Shown: positions 1-13,600 of the stretch, in pieces | Numbering within the stretch: position 1 is the first letter of the stretch | How the letters are laid out: every line of letters begins with the position of its first letter | Source of the DNA: Drosophila persimilis | Taxonomy: Eukaryota; Arthropoda; Insecta; Diptera; Drosophilidae | Length of the DNA stretch: 64,000 nt | Direction of reading: 5' to 3' | Assembly (NCBI RefSeq): GCF_003286085.1 | Contig: NW_020825312.1 | Location: 558,001 to 622,000 of the forward strand | Notes under the pieces: generated by a model | Told to the model about the DNA's origin: nothing | Database searches by the model: none | What the model saw: the letters and a program-made list of their open reading frames with translations, nothing else | Made by a program: the position numbers and the translations under genes

Positions 1-863
1 CCAATCCCAGTTTCATATATAAAAATCACATCATGGTTTCTTTAAAAAAATGCTTTTTGCTTTCTATTCTTTCTTTTTAATTGATTTCGGTTCATCATTA
101 ATTGTATTTCTTTATAATTTGTGTTAACTAAATGTTAATATTTTTGTTTTAGTTTTCTTTTCTTTTCATTTCGTATCCATTGCGGCTATCATTACTATTT
201 ACAAATGCCTGGACAGCTACGACAAAGGATACATCTATATATATTTATATCGATTTTTATACATTTAAAAAACAAGAAAATAAACAATAACAACGTTTCT
301 CATGGTAGGTATACGATATTGATAGGATAGGCATACAAAAAAAAATATATTTTACAGGAGCCTTGGCAAGCAGGATATCAATCTTACAATCTAAAAAAAA
401 AATATTATATGTAGATCCATTTACGAGGGGCGAAACACTTAGCGACTATCGAATATTAAACTAAATTAAATTTAAATTTCATTTAAATTAAATTAACTAA
501 ACTGCAGCTTCTTACACTACAATGCAGGAATGCTTGTTTGTTTGTTTGTTTGTCTTTCTGTTTGTTTGCTTGTTTGTTTGTTGGTTTGTTGGTTTGTTGT
601 GTGGGTTCTCATGAGATTGCTGGTTCGATGCTGAATGGATGCTCAAAGCCTAACTGGGAATGCGCTATGGTATCGTGTTTTTTGTTTAGCTGGGATCTTT
701 TCATTTCATATGCAAGCTTCACATATAATTTTGACTAGGAAAGGACGTTTAGTGTTTTCATTCGTTTTTGATGGTGTGCTTTGAGGGGGTGTGTATGCTT
801 TAGATACTTCGAGGAGGAGTGCCCCCGCTAGCGATGGGCTCGTGCTGGCGAGGACTGCTCTAG
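1..863. other. 3' flank and probable 3' UTR of Awh
   Basis: AT-rich DNA downstream of the Awh stop codon. No canonical AATAAA is visible on the minus strand here; an ATTAAA variant lies at about 76-81. The GTTT-rich simple repeat at 534-599 lies inside. The open frame at 538-738 on the plus strand is only that repeat translated. Confidence 0.4.
534..599. repeat. (GTTT)n-type simple repeat
   Basis: About 66 bp of imperfect tetranucleotide GTTT/GTTG units within the probable Awh 3' UTR or flank. Confidence 0.85.
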
Positions 864-3800
864 TCACACCTCGCTGGGCATGCAATGCACACTCGAGTCC
901 TGCGACATCTCATCCATGGAGGATTCTACAAAGAAATATTAGGAAGATTAGGAAGGCTTCTTACGTGTCGAATAGTTTAAGGAAGGTAAGGAAATGATCG
1001 AAACCAGTTCAGATCGTTAACTACTGCCACTACTGCCTTACCGTGCGTCGGGTATAGACCCGCTTTAGAGCCGTTCATATGCATTGGATTCTGTGCGTTA
1101 TTCTGAAATGAATACGTTAACTGCAGGTTAATATGACGCGCAAATGAGCTTCCTTCCGGTTCGCGTACTGCAATCAAAAATCGTTTGTTGAAAGGAGAAA
1201 AAAAAACAGAAGAAATTGTGAATACTGGTGTTAGCATCTTATACTCTTTTCTTGGATGTGTGTATTTTGTCTGTACTTCAAGTGTCTGTCTCTCTTAGAT
1301 ATGTGTGCTACTGTACGGGATACAGGACAGGATACAGGATACAGGATGGTGGTTTCTAGTACTACTTTGGTCACTTGGAGGGGTGTGGGTTGGGGGTCTA
1401 GGGGGAGAGCATGCTGCACTAATCCACTACTTACTTTTATTCTTACCAGCATGTATGTGTTTTTTCTGACGCGCACGCGAATTCTGGAACCACACTTGCG
1501 TCACACGCTTGCTCAGACCGGTCACCGATGCAATGCGCTCCAAATCCTGGCCATCCGGATTACTGTCAATCTGGAAGTTGGCCTGCAGCACTTGCAATTG
1601 CTCCTCGGTGAAGGTGGTGCGCACACGTTTCGTTTTACTCTTGTGATAGCCATCACCGTCACAGCCTTCTACAAGAAAAAGAGTAAAGAAAAAATGAGAA
1701 TTCGAATAAGAATCAGAATCAGACTCAGAAACAGAATCATAAATGGGTATCGTAGGGCAAACGACTTATTGCCACTGGACTTAGGGTCTAAAAGCATTTT
1801 GACATCCAACCAAATTGAAAATGTCAAAAAGTGTTTATAGTTTATAGTACTTTACAGACGGACCATCTTGGTGGTCTCTCCGTGAAGAGAGTATTGAGTG
1901 GGGGAGGGGGGAACGACATTCTCAAGCCGATCACGTCGCCTCAGCGCCAGAGCCAGAGTCAGACCTGACCTGAGACCTGAGACCTGAGATGAAGAGTTTG
2001 TGTTTTACGAGTGTGACACGATTTCATCAGGGAAGAAGGTCGGTCCAGGTCTGGTCTTGGTCTTGGTTTTGGTCTTGGTCTTGCTACTGGTCTGGCGACC
2101 GACTGGCGCTAAGTTCTTCCTCTGTTTCTCTGTTTTCACTGTATTTCAAACAGTGAAGCGTTCCAAATTGGCAACCGATTCGGCCACTGAAGCGTGCATC
2201 ATGTTTTCGTCTTGTTTTTTTCGTTGATGTTTTATGCTCTTTAAGAGTTCTGTTTGGTTTGGTTTGGTCTGGTTTCATTTTGTTTCTGATTTTCAATTCG
2301 CTTACCGTCACTTGAGGTGGTGCCACCCTCGACCGTTTCCAGATAATGAGCCTTGCAAAGCACCCGGTCATCCATGAGGGCAAACTGTTCCCCGGTGGAC
2401 AACTGGCGTCCGCACTGATCGCAGGCAAAGCAGGCCAGATGAAAGACCAAATCCCTGGCACGTCTCACCCAGTCCGAGGCGGAGATGCCGCGACAGCATT
2501 TCGAGCATTTGGCGCCAAAATTTCTGCAATTAAAAAAACGCGAGAGCGGATATTGTAATCAGTTTTGCTATAGCCCATAGCCTATATACATATGTATGTA
2601 CATCGTACGAGTATTCCTTGGAATATTGGATTGATTTTCCAAGCGGAAGTAGTGGTCGGGTCTGCCTCTGCTCTCACTCTCTCGCTCTCGCTCTCTCCAG
2701 CGTTTTTCCAAATGAGTTGGCAACTTTTGGTAGCTTATTGTTAGCCTTTAAGCTTATTTTTACAACAGCCCCCAACAATGTATGGGGTATGTGTATGGAG
2801 CATGACTCGGACGTGAGTTTGTGGACCTGGACCTGGCTTTGAGTTGGGTTTGGAGCTGGAGATGGAGCTGGAGCTGGAGCCCTGTTGGATGATGTCTCCA
2901 TCGGGCAATGCACACTTAAAATTCTTAACTTGAAAAATAAATATTTTTACAGCATCTCACGGCGCGTCTGTTTGTTTATTTTCATTTGGTTCGACGTCGA
3001 CACCGTTTTCCTACGACTCTCTTTCTGTGCCTCCCATTCCTATCTTTCTCTGGCTGTATCTTTCTGTGTATGGATGTATCCGTAAGATACTTTTGCTTGC
3101 AAGTTGCATACTGCTGGAAAAGTTTTCATTTTGGCTGCTGCTGCTGCATCTTTGTCGTTGTTGACTTTATGGATTAAGTCGCAAACGTTGTCGAATTGTT
3201 ACAATTATCTTTGGAACTCTGAAAAAGATGTGTGGGAAAACTATTTGGAAAACACTTGTGCACACACACACACTCACAATACGAGATGGCAAATCAATTG
3301 GAATTTCCCAAAACAAAACCCTCGCATACCAAAAAAAAGCAGGGAAAGTTCATTGAGGAACAGATGTGGCATCCACATACTCGTAGTAGATGGTAAACTC
3401 ACTTGCTGTAGTCGGCCTTGCAGTAGACCTGCCTTTCCCGGATGAAGCACGACTGCTGGCGGTCCAAGGGGCACATGCACATGCAGCATCTCAGGCAATG
3501 GGCGTGCCACGAGCAGCCGCCAACCTCGAGAAAGAATCGATCCGAGATTGGTTCGCCACACGCTGCGCAGGAACGCAGCTCAGTCTGAAAAAGAAGAGAG
3601 CCGGAAAAAATGGTGTTATTCGATTATTAGTTAGAGCTTCTAGCCATACTACATACTACGAGTACAATGCATATCGATCTTCATCTGTTCTATGCAAATT
3701 GTCACGGCTTTTTGATCAGACACCGCACCACGCACAGAACCGGATCGGATCGGATCGGACGGGATCGGATGGGATGGAATGGAATCGAATCGGATTCCGT

Positions 3801-6800
3801 AGTACGATCTCTGATACACTCTCTATGCGAAACCGTAGCGCCCCGTCGGACTGTTTCTTCTTTTGTTGTGCCTTCAAATGAAATCGTTCAATAAATCTGG
3901 CAAATGTCCCGGCGGCTTCTGTTTTATTTCTCGGCTGCAGCATTTAACTTATGTATATTTAAAAAATCTCAATAGCCACAAAAGACCAGGCCAATAACAG
4001 CATCGCATCGGAAATCTTATCACAGACGAGTTTCTTTCGCTTTTTTTGTGTGTTTTTTTCTTGGTTTTTGTTGTTGTTTTGTACGTATTTGTATTTTGGT
4101 GTTGTTTTGCTCTTTTTCCAGAATTGAACCATAAATTTAAAAATGTTATGCTAATTGTTGTTGTCCGTGTATTGTTGCTGGTGCGACGGCAACTGCTTCA
4201 AGTCCCCAGGCCCAGGTCTACCCCCAAAATGTGAAATTTATAGACCCATCTGCGCGATCGATCTTATGAATATTCACGATCTCGCCTGCATGTTACGCCG
4301 TTTTAAATGAGTGTTTCAAACAAATTTTATTGCGTTTCATAAAGTACCAAAAGACACCGAACCGAAACCAAAAACCCAATCCAAAACCGAAAACCGAAAC
4401 TCAACCAAAATCCATATAGACGGAGGGATTTCTTAATTGATTTTTTAGTGCTGCCTCGAGACAGCGATGGCAAGTGTCGATTTCGACAATTATTTTAACA
4501 GCTGCAAAATCTGCATCAAATTGCAGTCACTTATTTATGGAGAGCTTCAATTAGGAGTGTATTATCCCCAATATGTATAATTCAACTGGAAGAATATCAA
4601 ATAAAATATAATATATGTATTTAATGGGTATGCCAAATTATTATTTCAAAGATGTCGGGGATGTTGGCTTAATGGGGGGCTCAATGCTTGGTATCAAGGA
4701 TTGGAACGATAGAAATAATTGTAGAAAAGAAGATTCATAGGTTACACGATATTCCCATCTCTGCAGAGTTCTCACAGCTCCCATATGTTGTACTTGCCCC
4801 AGAAATTTCCCAAAAACTCAACTATCCATCACTACACATAATTAATTTCCCATTAGTCTGTCCACCTAGTAAGCTGCCATTGCGAGAAAATTTCCCATTT
4901 AAACTTCAATGATAATTCTCTCTCATTATCCGCCACTTGATGATGCAAAAAACATTTCAATTACTTGATCTGGTTATTGTTGATTTTGATGAGCAATTTC
5001 GGAGCGCATCTTTTTTTTCTGTATAAATTTGAATGCAATACTTGAAGCATTTAATTAATGGCCAGCGTTTTACATGTATGTATGTATTTTCAGTCATTAA
5101 TAAAAAAGTGAGGGGAATGAGAAAGAAAAGCCAAATAAACCGCGACGGCAACGGCCACAAATTGTTTTTCCATTAATCACAACAAAATGGTTTCATTTTA
5201 TTTTTTTAACATACCCTAGAAGAGGGCATTACGCTTCTGGACCAGATATTTGCAGCGACGGAAGGGAACAGAGGGAACAAAGGGAAGAATTTCCGAATAT
5301 GTATGTTCTGGACTGAGATCAAATCAATTGAGATTATAATTCAATATAATTCCTCTGTATTACGGCTGCCCGTCTTCTCAAGAATCGTGCAACATGCATT
5401 TGCAAGGGTATCCGCCGCTTCGACTCCTTTGGCTAGCTTTCCCTTACTTGCCGCTTTTTATGATTTAAGCGGTAAATTGCTGTTGGCAAAACAATTGTCG
5501 TTTAACTTTTAACGGAAGCCGATCTGATGTTAACCTGGCTGACGAATGTGTCTTTTTTTTGCCGGCAACCACAAACGGAAAACTGCCATTGACAGGGAAT
5601 AAATACCGAGTATAAATTTAAACAAATAAATACATACATATTTAAACAGAAACTTGCGGCCGTGACTAGGCCCAAAGGCGGCACAGCAGATCAAAGGGCC
5701 CCGAAAGCTGCGACTAAAGCAATTAATAAAACAATACCCCGAACCGAAAGCGGCCGAAAGGTGAAAACCCAGAAGCCGCTCCGGAGCGGTACTCGTACTC
5801 GTCGTAATAGATATCTATGAGAATAATTTATGACAGTCCGGCCGAAAACTATCAGATACAAATGTATCTGCGACAGGGCCCTCTGGGCTGGACTGAAGGG
5901 AGGTTGGGCTCGGTTGAGGTTGAGGTTGAAATTCCATTGAAATGTGACAGAAATGTGCAATATGGACGCCATCATCAGTGGCGCAACATGTGTGTATCTG
6001 TGAGATACATGTGTGCGTGTGTGTCAGCTATAACTACATCCTAACATGGCCGATGGGCTGCTCATTTCTTTGGTGTGCGCGCGCCTGCCCCCCGGCCCCC
6101 GGTCCACGGTCTACGGTCCCTTGCCACTGCCACAGCCACTGCCACAACCGCTGCCATTTAACTTTTCAACTGTGCTGCTGCGTGTGACACGTTTAATGGC
6201 AGCAGTAGGCTGCCACTTTGCCTCACTCCCCTAGGGGTCCCTACTCCCAACTCCCATCCCCTACTCTCCTCCGTCCCCTCAACGAGCCTGCGCGTTGACT
6301 GAAAATGCCCCTGCCCCTGCCTCTGCCTCTGCGCCAGCCTCTGGCCCTGGCCACAGGGAGAGCCCTGCCACAGCCTGTCACTTTCGTTTAACTTTTCACA
6401 TTGCGCGCCCGAAAAACACAACCAGGAGCCGCCGCAGCCTTGCCACGCGGGGTGAGGGGCTGCATTCGGGGTGTTTTTAGCAATTTGTTTTCCCAACGCC
6501 CGTTATAACACACAGACACAGGCACAGACACAGACACACTCACAGATGCAGATGCAGAGGTTGTGGCAGATCCAGAGAGGCTGTGTGGCAAGGCCAGACA
6601 TTGACTTGACTGGGACCAAAAAGTACTAGCCCCGTCTTCTGGTGGTTCTGGTTGTTGCCATTGTTGTAGATACATATGCAATTCTTGTTGTCATGTCTAT
6701 GCCCACTTTTGAAAATATGTCAGATGTCAGACAGCGACAGCGGCAGAGGCAGCGGCAGCGGGACGGACAAACAGACACACATATCCCCGTACTCGTGGAG

Positions 6801-7628
6801 GGAGGCGACACCCATTTGAAGTGGCATTTTTGGCGAGCATGTCATTTGACTGTAATTTACTCGTGAGTGTCTCTCGTGTCTCCTGCGGTTGACTCACGTG
6901 AGTGTTTTTGGGTGTGAGATGCATAAATCTATCTGCCCATGAATTTCAAATGGGTTTCTCGGTTGCAGAAAGTTGAAGCTTAGAATTCGTTGAAAGTTAT
7001 GCGAAGTGTGACACAGTCGGAAGTAAAGGCAAATGCTTTACTAGGGCACAGATTGAGTTGAAATGAAGGCAGTTTTTAAAGCACTTATCTGTGCCAATGT
7101 CCAAAAATTCACACATTATTCTCGCCCAGACCCCTTGCAGCTGCGGTTCGGATCCCAGAGATCCAGAGATGTACGAGTTCGAGTACGTATGTATCAAAGA
7201 TTTCCCGAACCGATAGGGAGCGATGAATTTGCCAGATCTCTGCGGGTCGTAAAGTCCCCCAGTTATCTGTGGGACTGTGGCTAGTTCTGTTTCTTTTTTT
7301 CCTGCCTTTTTTTATGATTATTATTTGCTATGAATACTCGTACTCGCACTCGCAGTCGCACTCGCAGTCAGTGTTATATAAGCACTCCCTTTGACTGGCC
7401 CTCATAAAAATTCCACAATTTAAAACTTGCACCTTGCAACTTTTGGCTCGAAATGTCGTAAATAACACTGTCGGGCAGCCATATAAAGGTGGAAAAACAA
7501 AAGGCAAAGATAGAACTATAAAAAGAGACAGACGACAGGCGACAGACGATGCGAAGGGCGGCGGGACGCTGAAGAGTAGGCAATAAAATTTACAATCTGC
7601 CCCCCCTCCTGGGATCCACAAAACTGTG

Positions 7629-7666
<38 letters not shown>

Positions 7667-10600
7667 AGTGGAGTAGAGAACGTGATCCATTGGGAGATCG
7701 GTAGTTACTGCAACCGGTAGCCGAAAGGGCCACAAAGTATATCATCTTCAGAAAAAGAGAGCTCTCCATCCTCTCGAGGGAGACACGCCTAGAAGATCGA
7801 TTACCCGTAAAACACACGACAATCCGACAATCTTCACGTCATTGCGCAAATTGAGCGATCATCATCATCACACTCTGAGCCGATCGATGGATCTATGAAT
7901 CAATGAATCGCCCGATCGATGGATGGATGGACGGATGGAGGGATGACAAAAGCCCTTGACAGACTCTGCTGCCACACACTCAATTGGTTTCTGTGGTTGT
8001 GACTTGTCATCTCTTCGCCTTGGCCATCCATCCACCGTGAGAATGTTGCGCTCCCAAAAAAAAAAAACACAAATGAAAGAAAGAAAGAAATACTAAAAAA
8101 AAAAATCACCCAAACAAAGCCGCTTGATAGCAACAACATTGACAATGGGTATATCTTTCAGCTGATATCGAAGCAGTTATGACAACAGCTTGAGCACTTG
8201 TCACTTGAACAGATTTTGGCGAATGTTTTCCTAAGGCCTTTCGATCTTACGATCGCCCGAGCTCGATCGCTGGTATTTAAGCTGCTTTTCAATACAGAAA
8301 TTCAACAAAGTACAGCGCGTACAACACCAACAGCAAATTGCAGCGAAGGCTATATAGCCAAGCCGTAATAAAAAGAGCTCAACAATAAAACTCTATATAT
8401 ACTACCAATATTTGTATTGTGTAAACTCTTTTTAGTTGATTTATATGCCATGAAAATTTTCAACGGGCGTCTGTCAAATAAATAAATATATATAATTTTT
8501 TCTGGTTTTTGTGTCTGGTTTCCTTTTTGTTTCGGTGACTTTCGAAAAAGGCGTATCGCTTTTTAATTAGAGCTACTTTTTTGTGTTATCAGGCTGCGGC
8601 TAGGCGTGGGCTTCATTGTATTTAATATACATCGAATTATGCTAAAATATTACTACCAAAAAAATAACATTTTACACGTCGGCGTTTGTTTGGCGTTAAG
8701 TTCAGATCATCGCATCGTATCTGATTGTTATTTAATGACCCCACGAACTGCTCTTTATGAATGGACGCCCACGATCGACGACAGAAAAAAAAGAGAATCA
8801 TCTGTGGAATATCCATAATACGCGCACGCTCCATAAATTGGATAAATGTTTACAAATATTTCATCGGGAAACGGTTAATGGTAATGTCGCTGACGGGACT
8901 GGATGGGTTCTTTTCCTCTGTCTGCCCCTTCCTTGGCATACACTATTACTCGTATATATATCTGTAGTCTATAGCTGTGCCTGTTGTCGCGCCCATTGAT
9001 CCAATCAAATTGATGGGCGGCTATAACAGATGCAGGGAAACCGACACACAGTCACAGTCACAGCGACAGCGACAGCCAAAGCCACAGCCACAGCAATGAA
9101 AAGGGCAGACTTTTCTATAGGAATACAGTGAATACTGACTAAAGTTTAGGGAGATGGTGCTATGTGTGGGATTCATGACAAAATGACTCAATGAACATAT
9201 GCATATATGCATGCTAATCGGTACTTTGATTTCTAAGATTATCGACTTATTAGTTTGCCAGGCATCCATTCTGTAGCCCAGTGGACAGAAGTTCTATAGA
9301 AGCACAACGCTCCCAAAAATGGTTCCCCATCCGCTTTGCGGGTTCCCCCTAAACGAATCCCCACTGTATGCTGCATGCATCTGATGCACAAATCCACTGC
9401 ACAAAACATGTTACGACTGTATATATGCTGTGTGTGTGTGTGTGTGTTGTGCATCTCTCCGGCAAACTTAATTACCGCTTTATGTCAATGGTCCAGCGTG
9501 TTTTTGCTAAATTTATCAGCGTTATTAAATTTTATCACTGGCGACAAAATGTGCATATGCCATTCAATTTTCACAACATATTCGCACATCGCACGCACAC
9601 CCAGGCCTTCAGGAGAGAGAAAGAGAGAGAGAGAGAGAGTAGAGTGTTGGGGGCCTTTCAGCCTAGGCAAATATTATGATGGCAGACAGCTCGTCGCACA
9701 GATAGCAGCTCCGAAGACTGAGCTAGCGGGAGAGAGAGAGAGAGAGAGAGAGATAGAGAAAGAGCGAGTTGGGGGCACTCGGTTGGATGGCAGTCTTGTT
9801 GCTGTTGGTGTTGGTGTTGTTTCGGGGCCTAATATTGGCGTAACATCGTAAAATATTTTACGGCCAAATGGGTTCGAGCCAGAGTTGCCAACGTTTTTAT
9901 GGCGGGGGTCCCAAATACGAAATGTTCTTCGATCTGCAGCTGCCTAAAGCGCTAAGTGGCTCATTGACAATTGCCAAAAAAGTAACTAAAATACAAATGG
10001 TATTCTTAAAGAAATAATATACAAGCGATCATTAAAATGCCAAGCCCCAAAGAGACACCAAAAATATTGTGAAAAAAAAAACAAAAATTCAAGTTTACAC
10101 ATAAATAAAAAAGAGTATCTTGGGCTTTGTTTTTTTGTTTTGTTTGACAAAGACTCATCTCATCTGATCTCCTCTCCTCTCAGGAGCGGTAGAAGTTTAT
10201 TCCAGGGAGGGGGCAGGGTATCATCCAGTATCTCAGAGACCCAGAGTACCCAAGAGTATCCCCCAGTGTTGACAAGTTATTGCCCAAAGAGCGGCGACGA
10301 CTTAAAATGTCGCACTTTATTACACTACAAAACACAAAACTCAACTCAGACTCAGCCTCAGCCTCGGCCTCAGAGCCACAGACTCATCGAGATGATCTCC
10401 GTTCTGGGTTCTGTTCGGTTGGGATATCACTTGGGGACTGGTTGGAGTTTTACAGCCCCAAGATGTGCTGTTCATTCGTGTTGTTGTTGTTCTTGTTGTT
10501 CTTGTTGTTCTTGTTGTTGCTGTTGGCAAACATCGGGCTTTGTGTCCCGCTCCCAGCCGCGTCGTTTTATTATAACTGTTGACTGCTGCTCGCATACGAA

Positions 10601-13600
10601 ATAAATTTCATTTTAATACTTTCTTCGTTTTAGTTTTCGTATATTTTATTTAATGGTGGGTATCCAGAGTTGATCCGAAAGTGATTTGCATAACGGACAA
10701 AGAGACGGACACTGTTCTCACGATTTTTCCCACCGAAAGATTATCCACTCAAGAACTCGTATACTCCCAGTCCTCATAGTGTGCATAGAGATCGACTGTT
10801 GATAGATCGCTCGACTTATGCAGCTAATACCGTTTTCGGGCTTCTATAGCTGCCGCTGGAAATGGAATTGGAAATGGAATCGGAGATGGAGATCGAGATG
10901 GAGAGGGAGTTAGAGTTAGAGTTAGAGTTGAAGATGAAGCTCCTGACTGCCACTTCCACTGACCATAAACATAGACAGGTGGCAATGTTCATTTGCATAG
11001 ACAACGTTTCGATATTAAATTTCAAAGCGAACGACCAGCGTCAACGACATTCCGACAAAAATAAAAAATAAAAACCAACAAAAAGCGCGTTGGAAGGTGG
11101 AAGATGGAAGGTGGAAGGTGGAAGAAAAAAAACCTCTACTGGTGGCACTCTGAAAATGGCTCTACGGATTGGCTTCTGGTCGCCACCCGTCTATATCTAT
11201 TTTCTAGAGAGACCAAAAATGATTTCCTGAACTTGTTTCGTGTTTTAATCGTTTGCGGCTTTCGGCAGCTGCCCAAAAACCTAAACGCAAACCCAAATCG
11301 AACATGTAAATTATACCTGTGTCTGTGTCCGGAGCGATACAACCTTTTGTTTTCTGGGACCTCTTTTTAATGGGAGCATGACAGGGAGCTTTTAGGATGT
11401 GACTTGTCTTTGAATAGACGAGTAATGGTCTCAGCTTCCTTACAAAACTCCATCTTAGGAAACTTTTCCTTCAAGATATCGATCTATTATCGACTTAAAT
11501 ACAATATTTATTTGGAAATTCATGGAAATATCATCTAATTATGCTTGATATCTCCTCTCATACACATTTATTAGCTCTTAATTAAAGATGATCTCTGTCG
11601 AATTTGTTGTGAATGCATAAAGAATGGCAAGTTATTGCGTTACTTTGTATAATAGAGCGCCCTGTGGCTCTGCAATTTGTTAAGCAATAAATTCCACTTA
11701 AAGATTTGCATAAAAATTGGGTTTCCTAAATGGACTTGAACCCTACGGCCTGCTATTGGCAGTACAGCAAACATTTCAATTGCCATTTTTTTTTATTACT
11801 ATATGTGTTCGCAAACTTTTGTTTTCTATTTCTATTTTTTATAAACTTTTTGCTGTATTGTGTGCATAAATTTAGATGGGAATATCATCAAACGGCAGTT
11901 GTGCAAATAATTTCTAGGGAGAGAGAAAATCCCCCTCTCTGTTTATTTCTCTCTGGCACTCTACGAGTGCTAATAAATCGCTTATAAATCGACCGCAAGT
12001 ATCTCAAACGTTTTCGACACGCGTTTTTCTTGTTTTGTATCTCTTTTTTTTGCATCTTTTTTTTTTTTTGCCCAATTCTCTTCGCATTTTTAAGGCATTC
12101 ATCATAAAGTCGTCTCGACGGGGTCTGTTGAGGGTCGGAGTCCGAGTCCGAGTCTGAGTGAATCCGAAACCGAAAATCCGTAATGCCTTTGTCTCTTCGT
12201 CAACATGTCACAGCCACTAAACATCAATAAGTTGGCTTTTTATTGATTTCGTTTTTCATTTGTGAAGTTGTCTCTTTTACAGCTCATCTTTGTGCAGAGT
12301 TTTTAGGGGGATTTCGTGTTTGATTTCTTACTTTTTATTGGGCATTGGCCACAATTAATTAGCTAAATCTGCATTTTGCATAAATTACCAAATAATATTT
12401 TCATATTTCGACTCGCACGCAGCCACTCAGCCTCCAATGCAAATTTTGTTTGTTCCTCTCTTTTTTTGTGGGGCAATAAATCAAGTCTGAAGCGGTTTTT
12501 TTGTGGGCCACCGCCAAAGTTCTAACTGATAATTTATTTGGTCTATGGGACAGAGGTGACTTTGAATGATTTTAGCGGTGCTTTTCAAACGTTATCGAAA
12601 CTAGTTCTGAGGTAGTCTCTTCCCTTCAGAACTACCACTCATTCCGGCTACTGTTCCACAGATACCCATCGATAAGAGCTGCCCCGAGAGCTGCTCTATT
12701 GGCCAATTTGCAATTGTCAAACAATTAAATAACAATATTTTCAGACACACACGGATGGAGCAGGCCAGAGAACATTTATTTTGCCAAACGATGGATGTTT
12801 TTGGTAATTTTTTGGGGGCCAAAATCGATTGGTTTGTCGTTGCGGATTGTTAGGCGAGGCCAGGAAATGGGGCCTGAACTAGGACCGGAAGGAGGACCAG
12901 AAGTAGGACCAGGACCACGACCAGGACCAGTAACAGCACCAGGAGAATATAACAAGCTCCTCAGGGGGTTGTTGAAGGACAGAGGCCTGTATGACACAGC
13001 CCTAAACAATTTAGGGGCGGGTTTTGGGTAGATTGTGTCTTTCTCTGTTTTTTTTTTTTTTTTTTTTTGTTGGGTTCCAGCAGCAGACAGGAGTTCGAAT
13101 GATTTGTGGCATTTTACAATTTTATTTGCTTCGTATGTCCCTGCCCCTGCCCCATGGCCATGCATCATTTGTAAGCCAACTAAGCGTCCTTTAAGGACTA
13201 TTTTGTGGATGCACTCAAACGAACAATGGAAGACACTCGACTCGACTCCTCGACTCGACTCTCCTCAAGACAGTTTCTTTTGTGCGGTTTTGTGCCTTTC
13301 TGCCTTCCTGCCTTGCTGCCCTCCTGCCTTCTGCATTTGATTTTCATTCGAAGGGGATTTTTCACATTTACCTGCTAAAAGTGCTGCTGCGATTTTGACA
13401 CGTTTCTCCCTAGAGAATGCCACATAGATCGGGGAAAATTGCAGTTCGCATGCGCAACCCAAGCCCAAACCCAAACCCAAGCCCAAGCCAAGAAGAGGAC
13501 CAAAAACTGACCAAAAAATCTATGTTTATCTGTGCAGGCCCTCTCGAGAGATCTATTGTCTCTATACGATGTTCGTGGGACATAAACAAAGGTGTGATAT

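Noticed and set aside
1256-1840. 194-codon plus-strand open frame
   Set aside because: It is antisense to the Awh homeobox exon and flanking introns and has no recognisable domain.
9866-9885. GGGTTCGAGCC resembling a tRNA B box
   Set aside because: No matching A box or foldable cloverleaf lies around it.
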